Notes: generated by a model from the letters alone, not told the origin. Positions 1 to 10,969 are shown, counted from the stretch's first letter. The stretch is 64,000 bases of DNA from Anodontia alba (GCA_964016985.1 OZ024828.1:14268242-14332241), one strand, 5' to 3'. Made by a program: numbers and translations.

Positions 1-696
1 ATCCACTGACTGTCGACACCGTCGCCCGACCTCATCACATGCAAGCTTCATTTTTCAATAAGACAAATCACAATATTTTCATAGTGCCTAGATAACAACA
101 AGGCTTTGACATTCCAAATGTAGCGACCCTAATATTATGAAAACACCACCTTAGCTGGCAGTAAAAGCAAGCCTAGAATTGTAACCCATTTTATACATAA
201 TATAATTCAGTAGGTCACATGTCTAAGGGAGGGTACTCTAGAATCAACTTCAATTAATAAAACTGAGTGTTTTGACTTGTAATTTAACAGACGACCTATT
301 TACATGAGTACGTGCATCTGAAATTGCACCGATCTTAATTACAGGAATTGCACATAATCGCGTGTCCTCAATCAACAAAATGCACAGGTATGTGACTATG
401 TGCATGTCTGTATGTTCGTGCGAATGTGTCCGCGCTTCCTAAATTTTTATGAAGCCGCGCGATCCCCTATGATACTGCCATTTCCACGTTTAAATAAGCA
501 AGTTCGATCCTGCACTGTTCTTATTTCCACCAAAAGTACACTTTGTGTCTACGGCAGAGAGACCCTGGTCAGACTGCACATAGCCAGCGCAGTCTACTTA
601 GCAATCTTGACAATATCTACAATCTGCGCAAACTCGGGAAATTCTGACCAGATTGCACAAAGCCAGCGCAGCCTTTCGGTACTCCCAACAATAACC
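1..696. other. No recognisable gene
   Basis: Stops occur in all frames. Positions about 545-680 hold two degraded copies of a dispersed motif (the words agccagcgcag and cagattgcac recur about 80 bases apart), related to the GATCAGACTGCGC palindromic repeats seen elsewhere in the window. Nothing else is recognisable. Confidence 0.5.
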
Positions 697-975
697 ATCA
701 CGAGAACATGCCTATATAATTTTGACCCCCTTAAACCCCTCGTTTACATAATAAAACTGGGGTTTACATGGGAATAAATTATTTTTCTTATTTATGCTCA
801 AAAGCTTAGATTGTGGTTCTCGTTAGAACCGCCTCGGCGAGGCGGTTCTAACGAGTACCCACAATCTATGTTTTGAGCAGAAATATGAAAAATATCGGAT
901 TTTTTTTAATCTTAAAAATTTCTTTTCTTTATTGTATAATTTTCAATAAATTTGAATAGGCCTGATTTCGTAATG
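697..975 (-). mobile_element. Family 1 foldback MITE, full, B-to-A
   Basis: It runs from an ATCACGAGAACATGCC end (B half, with the TTTTGACCCCC stretch) through a central palindrome to an A end reading TTTCGTAATG. The palindrome core is CGCCTCGGCGAGGCG with long arms reading AACGAGTACCCACAATCT. It has no coding capacity and is mobilised, if at all, by a transposase not in the window. About 26 relatives occur here. Minus strand means the A half lies on the right. Confidence 0.85.
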
Positions 976-1333
976 AAACCACAGACGCACAAACAAACTT
1001 CTGAGTTTGTGACACTTCATGGACATCATATTTACTGTTCTGTCCAGCTGGTATTTCTATCCTTGACATTTGCCCCGAAATATGTGAAGTGAATCTCTTA
1101 TTTGCTCGTCAATTTCTAATCATATTTTACTTGTTCATTTGTTCTTCTTCCGCTACATTTCCACATTTAACAATTGCTATATTAACAATCTAAGAACAAG
1201 ACTGAGGACGTCACAGCCACGTCAGACGGCAGTATTGCTGTCATACCAACATACCAATTCGCGGTCTACACCATCCCTAAGCACAAATACCATAACCCCA
1301 CTAACACACAACGACATAACAACGTTGCCCCGA
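976..1333. other. AT-rich spacer, nothing recognised
   Basis: No ORF with family resemblance, no RNA gene and no repeat from the window's main families. Confidence 0.4.
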
Positions 1334-1478
1334 CGTCGCCGCGACGTCATAACGTCGCGCCTATGTCGGAGCGACGTCGATACGACGTTGTGTGCCGTTG
1401 TAACAACGTCGCGTCGACGTCACCGCGACACCATGACGTCGGCGCGACGTTGCTACGACGTTATGTGTTTACTGGGAA
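1334..1478. repeat. CGACGT-rich palindromic repeat
   Basis: A run of words such as CGACGTC, AACGTCGC and ACGACGTT about every 12-15 bases, on both strands. A related and better preserved unit lies at 25298-25414, bounded by GCCCAGCGGGCAC and its inverse. CpG density is far above the surrounding sequence. Reading frames here are by-products of the repeat. Confidence 0.6.
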
Positions 1479-1867
1479 TAGGCTATACTTTGCTGTTCCA
1501 ATGACCTTCAGGGAAGGCCAAGACTATTTAGTGTACCACTTTCTGGGTAAATTAAGCATACAACATTTTGAATCTATTTTCAGAATTTCTCCCAGAAAAT
1601 AATACGTCTGTAGTTTCATATGTGGTGCTTGTGTGGTCTCCTTCTTTTGGTGGCTCGGGAGGGTTTATCTTCCTGATTGTGGCATTTATATTTTAAAAAA
1701 AAATCATGTAAACTTTCTCCTATTTAAATTCTCCTTTTTAAATTTACCAAGCATGCCAAGCCTTCACCTTATGTTATTCCGCCTTATTATATTTACCCCA
1801 AGTTTTTGGACACGCAAACTTACCATACTTTCCCTAAAACTTAACCCATTGAAGATTAGAGACCCCT
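1479..1867. other. Spacer, nothing recognised
   Basis: AT-rich with a short pyrimidine-rich stretch. Its open frames are short and unlike any known family. Confidence 0.4.
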
Positions 1868-2066
1868 AAACAGGTAACTGGCAAACAGTGCAGACCCAGA
1901 TCAGACGCCGCAGAACCGTCTGATCAGGGTCTTCAATGTTTGCATATAGTTCAACCATTTTTCTTATGGTTATAAAATGATGGATGAGTGGCAAACAATA
2001 CAGACTCTGATCCGCCGCTCTTTGCTGCATCTGGACTGGTTCTTCATTGTTTACTCCAGCCCTTCT
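1868..2066. repeat. GCAAACAGTGCAGACC hairpin repeat, two adjacent copies
   Basis: The word GGCAAACAGTGCAGACC is followed by CAGATCAGACGCCGC and then an inverted completion ending GTTTGC. A second, more diverged copy follows at about 1990-2060. The same hairpin recurs near 28385, 30500, 37420, 42890, 48850, 53185 and 63210. Confidence 0.7.
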
Positions 2067-2076
2067 GGCCGAATAC

Positions 2077-2512
2077 TATAGGGATCAAACATGTTTTTTT
2101 CATGCATTAACATTCGCCAGGTCCCGTGGGAGGTGTTGAAAATGGAGGCCGGAGGCCGCGGTTTTCAACACCTCCCAAGGGACCTGGCGAATGTTAATAC
2201 ATTGAAAAACGATGTTTGATCGCTATTATTGTATAAAAAGTGAAACATTTGCTACATTTCGCGTTATTTCTTGCACTATTTTGTTTCGCCTTTTCACCGA
2301 TGTCTCGCGAACGCAATTTCCGCGGACTATGCTCGTTCTAGAGCTGGGCAGCACACATCCCGTGACGGCAGCAATTTTGTGGCCCTGATATAGGCATATT
2401 GAAAGTTGCGTAGCCGTGCATTAACAGTGCGTGAATTGCCTTGTTAATACATGGCTTTTCGGCGGTTAATGCACGGCTGTTAATAACGTGCGGCATTGCT
2501 TTTTATGCAATA
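2077..2512 (+). mobile_element. 440-bp non-autonomous element, copy 1
   Basis: It matches the inverse of 31054-31493 over nearly its whole length. The left end carries a long hairpin whose arms read ATTAACATTCGCCAGGTCCC, followed by GTGTTGAAAA and a GGCCGGAGGCC core. The middle holds TTTCGCGTTATTTCTTGCAC. The right end carries a second palindrome around TGCACGGCTGTTAATA and ends near TTTTTATGCAATAATT. No ORF. The transposon class is undetermined. Confidence 0.8.
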
Positions 2513-2888
2513 ATTCGAGTTAATGCAGACTATTTTATTTGTAGTTAACGGACTGTTGCTTTGCTATATTGTCGTCGACTTATAAGTGACATCGGTTTTT
2601 AAGAGTTACACCTCATTGGTATACGACATCACTCACACAAATTATGTATTTCTTAGTTGATAGTAATAGAACATTCATTTTTTCCCACATACTTGTTCAG
2701 CTCTCTTTAAAACGGCATTCATTATAACCGCAAAATTAAATATAACGTCCTTAAGAGATGGTCTGGTCCAGAAACTTGACACGTCAGCTGTATTTCATTG
2801 TGCCAGTGTAGTCATTGCTCTCAAAGGTAATCCCTTTTAGAATCTATTCACTAGCTAGTCTGGCCCTGGATACTTTACACCTCAGGTA
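2513..2888. other. Spacer with fragments of a dispersed repeat
   Basis: No coding signal. Phrases such as CTGTGTGGCGGCCG nearby (about 3020) and GTGTGGTTGCCGGC (about 3645) recur with variation at 32285, so this is decayed dispersed repeat. Confidence 0.4.
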
Positions 2889-2893
2889 TTTTT

Positions 2894-2928
<35 letters not shown>

Positions 2929-2954
2929 GTGTGTGTGTGAGTGTGTGTGTGTGT
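2889..2954. repeat. Compound microsatellite (T)n(CT)n(GT)n
   Basis: Direct reading: a T run, then about 14 CT units, then GT units to 2954. Confidence 0.95.
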
Positions 2955-3138
2955 TCATTGCTCTCAAAGCTTATTCTTTTCAGAATTAATTTGTCTTCAC
3001 TATAACAGATGTTAATTCTGTGTGGCGGCCGATAAACGAATCCCCGTACTTCACTTTAGTGAAGTTTATATGCTCCAGTTCTTTGTGAACACAAACCACC
3101 TTCTAAGGTTTTATGTAGATACTACAGCAATTGTTATG

Positions 3139-3275
3139 AAAAAAAAAAAAAAAAAAAAAAAAAACAGCTAGCATTCTTTATAAATCTACAACAGGCCATT
3201 ATCTGCCCGTCAGCTATCCCGATGGGCCGATAACGACCCGCTATAGATTTATGTAGAATGCTTGATGGGAAGGTG
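3139..3275. repeat. Poly(A) run and decayed hairpin
   Basis: A 26-base A run is followed at 3165-3275 by a hairpin whose arms contain TAGCATTCT, TAAATCTA and GCCCGTCAGC. It is a diverged copy of the stronger hairpin at 3684-3774. Confidence 0.7.
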
Positions 3276-3382
3276 CATCTCTGTTTGTTAGGTTTTATTG
3301 TACATCTGCAAGTATATTGGTATCGTAGGTTACGTACCACAGCTTATTGTGCTCTCAGAGGTTATTCCTTTTAGAATATATA

Positions 3383-3614
3383 TGAGCCAGCGCATGACAA
3401 AACCAACAAAATGGCATGTGCGCCCAGCGAAGGCTCAGATCAGCCTGTGCATCCGCCCAGTCTGATCAGAGTCTTCGCTATGCTCTCAATGGGTACCTAA
3501 GGACCTATACTTTCTAAATGCGGACAGCGAAGACTGATCAGACTAGGCGGATGCCAAGGCTGATCTGAGTTTTCGCTGGACGCCATTTTGTAGGTTTTGT
3601 CATGCGTTGGCTCA
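3383..3614. mobile_element. Short palindromic MITE with 22-bp inverted ends
   Basis: The left end TGAGCCAGCGCATGACAAAA is answered by the inverse ending TTTTGTCATGCGTTGGCTCA. The interior carries the GCCTGTGCATCCGCCCAGTCTGATCAG motif type and its inverse (GACTAGGCGGATGCC). Partial copies with the same right end occur at 52430-52623, and interior fragments at about 10015-10190, 28790-28975, 31640-31830, 34085-34140, 43790-43985 and 59590-59900. No ORF. Confidence 0.75.
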
Positions 3615-3683
3615 TTTATCTTCTCTACAGCTGATGTTAATGCCGTGTGTGGTTGCCGGCAAATGTCTCCCTGTTTCCAGTCA

Positions 3684-3774
3684 GCATTTTACGTAAATCT
3701 ATATCGGGCCGTCATCGGCCCGTCAGGGTAGCTGACGGGCCGATGACGGCCCGATGTAGATTTACGTAGAATGC
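3684..3774. repeat. Near-perfect 43-bp-arm hairpin in probable 3' UTR of gene A
   Basis: The arms begin GCATTTTACGTAAATCT and close with AGATTTACGTAGAATGC. About 41 of 43 positions pair, around a 5-base loop. It lies 67 bp past the stop codon of the minus-strand GPCR gene, so it would probably be transcribed in its 3' UTR. It is a dispersed element (diverged copy at 3165-3275), not a gene-specific structure. Confidence 0.75.
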
Positions 3775-3840
3775 TAGCTGGGTTCATCCTTTTAGTGTCT
3801 ACAATGTGCTCTACTGTTGTAAGGACGGGGAGTCCAATTA

Positions 3841-4531
3841 TTAACTTCTACATAAAAGCTTTTTAAATGTCCGTCTAAACTCTGGTGTACTAATATAGTA
3901 CAGGAATGGATTAATAGTAGAATTGCAGTAAGACGTCCAGAATACTAGTTCATAGACGTCACGTGATATACAGAATGGGCACACTGAACTGATAATAAAC
4001 ACGAAATGAAACGGGATCCAGGTAACAGCATAGCCTACTACTACATAGGTCAGTGTCACAAAAACGGCTCTATCTCGCTTTTGTCTGCGCTCTACGTCCG
4101 ACTGTACGTGTGGCACAGATTCGTGAACATCCACGTCATGTTGTTGAAAGGATGTTGATGATATCTTTTTCTGGTTCCCTGCTATCTGTTGTGATAAGGG
4201 TAATGACATAGATGGTTGTGATGTACTTACTTGTGAGTTTTGTGTACATACTCTTGAGGTGCTTTTATTGTTCGCATTAATTCCTGAAATAGCTACTTTA
4301 TGAATTCTTGCGTCTCCTTCAGATGCCATTATCCGTCCTCGCTTACGCATAAAAATAAAAACCCTGAAGTAACAGAACAGCATCAGGATACAGGAACCAT
4401 CATATCCTGAGATTGCCAACATAATGACAAAGCCTGTGTTTAAGGATGGATCCCACATACATTCTCCCGGTTTGGCGTTGTGTATGCGGTCATGGATGCA
4501 AGCAGGTAACCATAAAGCTACCATGAACAGC
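3841..4531 (-). CDS. GPCR gene A, exon 2 (TM4 to C-terminus)
   Basis: Second and last coding exon of a rhodopsin-class receptor. It starts at 4531, just after an acceptor tract reading CTATTCTGTTTTAG, and supplies the last base of Trp151. It encodes residues 152-380: end of TM4; ECL2 with the conserved disulfide Cys175; TM5 (about 184-211) with Tyr205 (5.58) but Ser197 at the usual Pro5.50; an intracellular loop 3 of about 90 residues rich in Ser, Gln and Asn; TM6 with TWIP (Trp322, Pro324); ECL3 with CPFC (335-338); TM7 with NSTINPFLY (Asn358-Pro359-Tyr362); then a short tail ending FKKLLCRS. CxxC in ECL3 and NSTINP are typical of muscarinic receptors, but Phe325-His326 replace their Tyr-Asn at 6.51-6.52. 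Plasma-membrane receptor; ligand unknown. Confidence 0.9.
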
Positions 4532-4920
4532 CTAAAACAGAATAGAAGATAATACATTAATGATCATATATTTAACAGATAGTCTCAATCAATGGTCATC
4601 TTTGAATAGTTATTATTCTATGTTTACCAAGTGTAATTTTATTATGTTATCTTTCAAATGGAAGCTGGAGAATGAAGGTACATTACATGCGAATTTAATT
4701 ATTATAACTTTATTGATATTTTTATCGAATGAAATACAAATGGTATGATTTCTTCAATTCTTCAACCGTTTAGATACAATTTTTTATCGTTTCGTTAAAA
4801 GGTCCTTTTTTCTGAGATAAGCGTATAAAATGCAAGCACTGCTACAATGGATCACAGACTTTTGCTGTTGTTTCAAAGAAAGATAAAACAAGTCGACCGG
4901 ATAACAGTTTAATTTTAATA

Positions 4921-5240
4921 GAAATGAAGGCAATGATCAGGAATCGATACAATTACCTAACACCTTCCGTTCCAAGACACCAAATGGAAAGAAGGACGCA
5001 GTTAAAGTAACCACAATCAAAGCACTACAAGCAGAGAGCCAAAAGGACAGTTCCTTCCCAAAAATGGTCAAACGGCTTTCCAAAATAAAAATGTCATTAA
5101 CACATACATGCAAAGACAAACAATGACAGAATTAGTAAACCAACCACAGCAGAAACATCGCTTAGAACGGTCAGTAAAATGTTATTGGGGTTGTGGGGGG
5201 AGGGGGTGGAGATCGGGAGGAGGGCTTGAATCAATGTTAC
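4921..5240 (-). repeat. Family D dispersed repeat
   Basis: Marker phrases are AATGATCAGGAATCGATAC, AGCCAAAAGGACAGTT, TCCAAAATAAAAAT and GAACGGTCAGTAAAA, in that order. Copies in the same orientation occur at about 11950-12215, 18340-18640 and 21850-22240. The opposite strand reads as short hydrophobic frames interrupted by stops. What the ancestral element was is unknown. Confidence 0.65.
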
Positions 5241-5508
5241 GTTTATTCTTCATCGTGTTGTCTTTCGGCTTCTCGGGAAAGCTGTGCTTTGCAATTCTGA
5301 CCTTTCCTAGTTAACATAATTTATATTTCTGTATTTGGACAGCAAAGGTCTGCGTCTCTGTGCGGTTTGTCCCTTTGCTGTTTGCAAAAAGCCACAAGTG
5401 GCTCTCCCGTTTGTAATAGTAAATATCATTAAATTAACTTGGTCAAGTAAAATGCGCTTAAAACATACATGCGAGTGAGTAGCAAAGGCTCAGAGTTGCT
5501 GTGAAATC

Positions 5509-5797
5509 CATCACAAAATCATGCCTATATAATTTTGATCCCCTTAAACCCCACTTTTATATAGTAAAACTTAGGTTTACATGGGAAAACATTACTTATC
5601 TTATTTCTGCTCATAAGCATAGATTGTGGGTACTCGTTAGAATCGCCTCGCCGAGGTGGTTCTAACGAATATCCGCAATCTATGTTTTGAGCAGAAATTT
5701 GAAAAATATCAGAGTTTTTTTTTTTATTTCATCTGAAAATTTTCAGCTTTTGGAGTTTAAAATTTTCTATATATTTGAATAGGTGTGTTTTCGGATT
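5509..5797 (-). mobile_element. Family 1 foldback MITE, B-to-A
   Basis: The B half (TATATAATTTTGATCCCC) leads to a core palindrome GCCTCGCCGAGG and an A half ending AGGTGTGTTTTCGGATTG. Both ends are mutated. It lies in the gene A intron, 145 bp from the next copy. Confidence 0.85.
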
Positions 5798-5941
5798 GCT
5801 TGTTCTATTCAGGATTAAAGCTCTGCGCACATCTTGTTTCTGTTCTTTGATTATTGCGTTGAATAAATCTACAAGTACACAGCAAAAGTCGAGACCGGAC
5901 TTTGTAGCTATTTGGTCTGTCCTTGTCTGTATACGTCCCTA

Positions 5942-6242
5942 CATTACGAAAACATGCCTATTCCAATATATATAGAAAATTTCACCTCCAAAACTGAAAT
6001 TTTCAGACCCCCCTCCCCCCGGCTCCCCCCCCCCCGCCCTGATATTTTCATATTTCTGCTCAAAATATAGATTGTGTGTACCCGTTAGATCCTCCTCGCC
6101 GAGGCGGTTCTAACGAGTACCCACAATCTACGTTTTTGAGCAGAAATAAGAAAAATAATGTATACCCCCGAAATCTCCAGTTTTACTATATAAAAGTGGG
6201 GTTTAAGGGGTGTCAAAATTATATAGGTATGTTTTCGTGATG
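5942..6242 (+). mobile_element. Family 1 foldback MITE, A-to-B, with C-rich insert
   Basis: Complete from CATTACGAAAACATGCC to GTTTTCGTGATG. A C-rich tract (6007-6040) interrupts the A half. Core palindrome CCTCCTCGCCGAGGCGG. Confidence 0.9.
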
Positions 6243-6288
6243 AAGTGCACCCTATCACTGCAACAAAACGACTTAATGAAAATTGATG

Positions 6289-6291
<3 letters not shown>

Positions 6292-6340
<49 letters not shown>
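6292..6340. repeat. (TA)n microsatellite
   Basis: About 24 uninterrupted TA units, 50 bp beyond the end of a MITE. Confidence 0.95.
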
Positions 6341-6342
<2 letters not shown>

Positions 6343-6874
6343 AAGTACACACTATCGGTTTTATTGAGACTCTTCATAAGCAGTTAAGAAGTTTGCAACA
6401 CTGCTTACGCCCTCTAGCGTATACATGAGCAGAGCTCCATTTTCATAGTTACAACACTGGGCCACATGATCCCAAATGAAATGAAATACAACAATTGTCC
6501 ATATGTCCCAAAGGAGTTGAAATATATTGTGCACTATGGTGAAGTACGAGGAGACATTCTACCACCGCCACACGGCACTCACACCTGCTGCAGTGTAGTA
6601 AAATAAACGTCAAAAAGATAGTCTTTGGAAACAAAGAACAAGTTAAAACAATTCTGATTGTTTTAACTGACCTAAGTAGATCAGACTGTACAAAAGTGCT
6701 TTTATTTGTGAATATTTTATACTATACAGTATTCTTTGTATGAATGAAATTATCATTTTGGATAGCCGTTGAGAAAGATACTGTCCTTTTTGGCTTTCTG
6801 CTTCTATTGTTTTGATTTGGGGTACCGTTGTTTAAGTGCGTCGTTCTTTCCCTTTGGAGATATATCGATTCCTA
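6341..6874. repeat. Decayed dispersed repeat (GAGACTCTTCAT family) and spacer
   Basis: Phrases TTTATTGAGACTCTTCATA, CCTCTAGCGTA and TTTGGAAACAAAGAAC are the inverse of phrases in the repeats at 32160-32525 and 33150-33320. No ORF of note. Confidence 0.5.
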
Positions 6875-7142
6875 ATCACATGCCTATATAATTTTGACCC
6901 CCTCAAACCCCACTTTTATATAGTAAAACTGGGGTTTACAGGGGTTTACTTTATTTTTCTTATTTCTGCTCAAAAACATAGATTGTGGGTACTCGTTAGA
7001 ACCGCCTCGGCGGTTCTAACGGGTACCCACAATCTATGTTTTAAACAGAAATATGAAAAACTATCAGAGATTTTTAATCTGAAAATTTTCAGTTTTGGAG
7101 GTGAAAATTTCTACATATTTGAATAGGCATGTTTTCGTAATG
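6875..7142 (-). mobile_element. Family 1 foldback MITE, B-to-A, left end eroded
   Basis: B half with TATATAATTTTGACCCCC, shortened core CCGCCTCGGCGG, and A half ending GGCATGTTTTCGTAATG. The first 8 or so bases of the left end are lost. Confidence 0.85.
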
Positions 7143-8039
7143 CGTACTCAGCTATGTTCTTAATCGGAATGCACCGACGGTTTGAGCATTTGCTTTCTGT
7201 ATGTGTATATCCCGATTAAGAGCAGTTTGCCGCGAAAAGAACCTTTAAGTGAAATGAGGTAAGTCACACAAATAATGGATTTATTATAGAAACAGTAAAA
7301 CAGAAATCAGCCTGTGCAACCCAACAGTAATATGTGCACGTTCACCTTTTTGCAGAACATTCTACAGTCAAATTTGATTTTGTAAGGAACCAACGAAGGC
7401 CCTGGAATCTTATGATGAAATTGATCATTTTTTATTTGCTACATGGATTGGTATATATCCAAATGGCACAGTTCGCCACGGGTTAAGGGATGAAAACGAC
7501 ACCTTATAAAGAGTACTGTACTATTATTTGATGACACATTGGGACGTTATTTCGAATAATGCATTGAAACTCATCATTAAGAAAACCCTTGTCTTACTTA
7601 TTTCATGGTGTCGAAAGGCATGATACGGATGCCGTAGATATTCACGTTTTTTAGAAACAAAAGTAAGAAAATTAAACGTTAAAAAACACAACACCAACTG
7701 TAAACCACCTTAGATTACCATTAACAAAGATAATAGTCAGTCTGACAGTCAAACACAGTGTCAGGCTAAAATAAAGGCTCGTTTCATCTAATAGACATGG
7801 CTGCGTAGTACAATATTCCATTTGATAATGATAAAATCAGTGATATGTTGTTTTAAATCTAAGTACTGACTTTACATTTTATGCGATTTTCAAACACGTT
7901 GATGTCCGTCATTAATGAAAGAGAGACGTTGTATGTAACACAGTCACAGATATAACATTCATGGAATAAAATACACTATCCCTATACTGTGATTAGTTAT
8001 CATAACACAGAGGTCGTTTATATTATTAGGACAGGAGTT

Positions 8040-8609
8040 ATAAATGCTCTCTTCCGCTCTTTCTCTGTCTTTGTCTAATGATTAATACAAATCTAATATA
8101 CATCTCTTGCTCTCTGGTTCTCTTCTTGGGTGTTTAATACAACCCTCACTCACTCTCTGGCACTCTTCTGTGTGTTTAATACAAAGCTAATACAAATCTT
8201 TCGCTATTTGCCTCACTTCTAGAGTGTTTAATACAATTCATAAATAAATCTCTCTCATTCTCTGTCTCCCTTTCAGAGTGTTCAATACAAATCTATCTTT
8301 CAGGGTGCTTGATACAAATCTCTCTAAGCTAAATCTCTCGATCTCTGGTTCTCTTCTAGAGTGTTTAATACCAATCTTATACAAATCTCTCTAATTCTGG
8401 CTCTCGTCAAGACGGATTAATACAAATATCTCGCTCTCTGGTTGACTTATTGGGAGTTATATACAAATCTTATATAAATCTCACTCTTTGGCTCTCTTTC
8501 TGAGTGTTAAATACAAATACAATGCAAATCTATCGCTCTATTACATTTTTCTGACTTAAATATGTCTCTGTCTGTCTGTCTCTCAGTCTGTCAATAAGTC
8601 TGCCACTCT
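8040..8609. repeat. Degenerate TACAAATCTCTCT tandem repeat
   Basis: The phrases GTGTTTAATACAAATCT and CTCTGGTTCTCTTCT recur about a dozen times with irregular spacing (40-60 bases). It lies inside the gene A intron near its donor and grades into pure CT. Confidence 0.8.
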
Positions 8610-8624
8610 CTCTCTCTCTCTCTC

Positions 8625-8679
<55 letters not shown>

Positions 8680-8684
8680 ATGCA
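8610..8684. repeat. (CT)n microsatellite
   Basis: About 36 CT units, ending 35 bp from the gene A splice donor. The transcript would therefore be GA-rich just inside the intron. Confidence 0.95.
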
Positions 8685-8719
8685 TGCAAGCAAGTGCTAG
8701 AAATATAATGTTTTCTTAC

Positions 8720-9171
8720 CAACTACCAATAATAGCAACGGTGCTATTCCTCTTGCTGTTTCTATGGTAAAAGCGGCGGTAGTGTTCACTCCAGGTAACG
8801 CTCCAGAATCGGTCAACAGAAATAAGAAGTAACGTAAATATAGATTCAATTGTCAAAGAATAGTCAATGAATATCCATACGGCACAAATGATTTCGCCAA
8901 ATGGCCAATAACCAAGAATCATCTCTGTGGTATGTAACATCATCCCCGTCATGCCCACAGAAAAATCTGTCACGGCTAGATTGACTACATAATAATTGAA
9001 ATTTGTCTGTAGTTTCTTGTTGAGGAGCACCGCTACTAGCACTAGCGCGTTACCTATCATGGTTACTATTGCAATGATATATAAGAGTATCCCTATTGAA
9101 ATATCTACCCTCCAAGTCAAATGAGTAGTATTACGTTCAGTCAATGTGTTGTTAACAGTTGTATTATTCAT
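8720..9171 (-). CDS. GPCR gene A, exon 1 (N-terminus to TM4)
   Basis: First coding exon of a class A receptor; with exon 2 it gives 380 aa. Start ATG at 9171. The extracellular N-terminus is short and Asn/Thr-rich, with glycosylation sequons at about residues 2, 3, 7 and 14. TM1 has Gly40-Asn41 (1.50); TM2 LAVTD with Asp69 (2.50); WPFG in ECL1; Cys96 (3.25); TM3 with Asp103-Tyr104 (3.32-3.33), as in muscarinic receptors; DRF (120-122) in place of DRY. The exon ends after two bases of the Trp151 (4.50) codon at a GTAAGA donor. It is a close paralog of exon 35065-35624. A family 1 MITE lies 189 bp upstream of the ATG. An untranslated upstream exon and the promoter could not be identified. Muscarinic-like or histamine-like amine receptor is the best guess; the ligand is not established. 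Confidence 0.9.
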
Positions 9172-9360
9172 TTTATTTATAATTAAAGAATGAAAGAAAA
9201 TTTTCAGGTCTTAAATGTCAACAAACGCCACAGTCTAAATTAACAAACAATAAAGAGAACTGCGTACAAGCGTCTTAGAGGGACGGATACACTTTCAGGG
9301 CAGGCGACTCTGTCGAAACGTTCTTGCCTCCTTCTGTAAAGGTGTCGTGTCCTAAAGAAA

Positions 9361-9570
9361 ATTACGAAAACACGCCTATTCAAATATATAGAAAATTTCA
9401 CCTCCAAAATCTGAAAATTTTCAGATGAAAAAAACTCTGGTAGTTTTCATATTTCTGTTCATAACATAGATTGTAGGTGAAAAATGATATATAACCCTGT
9501 AAACCCCAGATTTACTATATAAAAGTGGGGTTTAAGGGGGTCAAAATTATATAGGCATGTTTTCGTGATC
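9361..9570 (+). mobile_element. Family 1 MITE lacking its core, upstream of gene A
   Basis: Both halves are present (CATTACG-type A end; TATATAGGCATGTTTTCG B end), but the central palindrome has been lost: the sequence passes from ACATAGATTGTAGGT straight into the B half. It lies 189 bp upstream of the gene A start codon, with the A half nearest the gene. Confidence 0.85.
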
Positions 9571-10760
9571 AGACCCTTTTTTCAGAAGCGGGTTGGTGAA
9601 GTAAACAGCACACAGAAGACAAAAATTTAACAATGGCGGAAAATTTACTCCCTTAAACCGCTTCCAATAGTATATATAAATGTATTTATTGTAATATCCG
9701 CCTCGTTTGTTAAATAGACAATTAAGTTTATAAACATACCACTGAGTAAAAAGAGTCAAATAAAAATTGCATAAAATTACATATGCCCAGCGGTTTCACT
9801 CTGTTTACTTTAAAATATGAGCAAGTCCGTTAGCCCTTTGGGTTGTTTTCTGTCTCATCTCGCACACAGATGAATTATCTACTTATATTACCAGCCGATT
9901 ATTTAATTATAATACAGAAATAGATTATAAAGCTGTAGCTATTAGAATCGAAAGAAACTTCAAATAATTGAAGATAAGATCGGCGAGAGTCCATTTGAAG
10001 CCAAACGTGTAAAAAGGGCTCTTATGTCAAATGCGAACAGCGAAGATCGAGATCAGTGCATATCCGCGCAGTCTGATATGACCATTCTCTGTTCTCCGAC
10101 ATACACTACACAACAAAGGCACGGATCAGTCTGCTCCAATGCACAGGCTGAACTGAACCTGCTATGTCTGCAAATTACATAAGGGTCATTTACGTACGTT
10201 GCACATCAAACACATTCTAATATGGCAGAAAAATTAAAGATCCTATACACAGACAGAAAACAAACTCTGATAAGACTGTAGGATGTGCAAGCTAAGCTGG
10301 ATATTCGTTCTCTGCATGTGCTTCAATGACATGGCGCTGTTCAAACACATTCTACAAAATCGGAGTGTTTTATTGAGACTCCCATTTTCTAATATGTAGT
10401 GTGTTCTTTGTTTTCAAATGTAATCATTTTGACGTTTGTTATATAAAATAGTATAGAAGATGTCTAGGAAGAGCCATAACCACAGAGCAGAGCCTATTAA
10501 TGGAACCAAGAGGGACAGCAAACAAACGATGACAGACAGTACATGTACCACAAACCAAAAGAACGCAAAGTAATCAGCCCTCTTTTTCCCAATGAGGTAA
10601 CCAAAATGCGAGACTACATCTACAAAGCTCAACAATACCACCACAGCCAGGACAAAGCATGCTAAATGGCCCGCAGCGAGCAGTCACAAGGCCACACAAA
10701 GAATAAACAAACACATAACTGAAGATACCCAGGTAGAGCCACTAGCACGATCCACAGCCC
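9571..10760. other. Spacer with palindromic-repeat and family D fragments
   Basis: 10015-10190 is an eroded GATCAG...GCGCAG palindromic repeat. 10430-10730 contains the family D phrase TGTCTAGGAAGAGCCATAACC, whose minus-strand frame (10644-10414) is hydrophobic but unlike any known protein. 9571-10010 is plain AT-rich sequence. Confidence 0.5.
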
Positions 10761-10878
10761 CATTACAAAAATCGCCTATTCAAACATATTGAAAATTTCA
10801 ACACCAAAAACTGAAAGTTTTCAGATACAAATTCTTTTATTGTAACATATTTCTGCTCAAATCTTAGATTGTGGGTAA
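10761..10878 (+). mobile_element. Family 1 MITE, A half only
   Basis: Starts CATTACAAAAATCGCCTATT and stops inside the left arm of the core (GATTGTGGGTAACC). The B half is missing. Confidence 0.8.
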
Positions 10879-10969
10879 CCTCACCCTTAATTGTGATATA
10901 GCTTCCATTACCAATATGTGTTGGGTCCGTTTATGGATCTCTACCTCTATTGATTGATTGTGTTGACTT

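Larger units (their letters stand above)
4532..8719 (-). other. Intron of GPCR gene A
   Basis: A 4.19-kb phase 2 intron with donor TTG|GTAAGA at 8720/8719 and acceptor TTTTAG|G at 4532/4531. It holds a family D dispersed repeat (4921-5240), three family 1 MITEs (5509-6242 and 6875-7142), a TA microsatellite, and a CT-rich low-complexity region from 8040 up to the donor. 7143-8030 shows no recognisable element. Confidence 0.8.

Noticed and set aside
1139..1504. 121-codon frame with Arg-rich repeats
   Set aside because: Produced by the CGACGT repeat; no family resemblance.
2077..2200. Possible rho-independent terminator or attenuator hairpin
   Set aside because: The genome is eukaryotic, and the hairpin is part of a dispersed element with an inverted copy at 31.4 kb.
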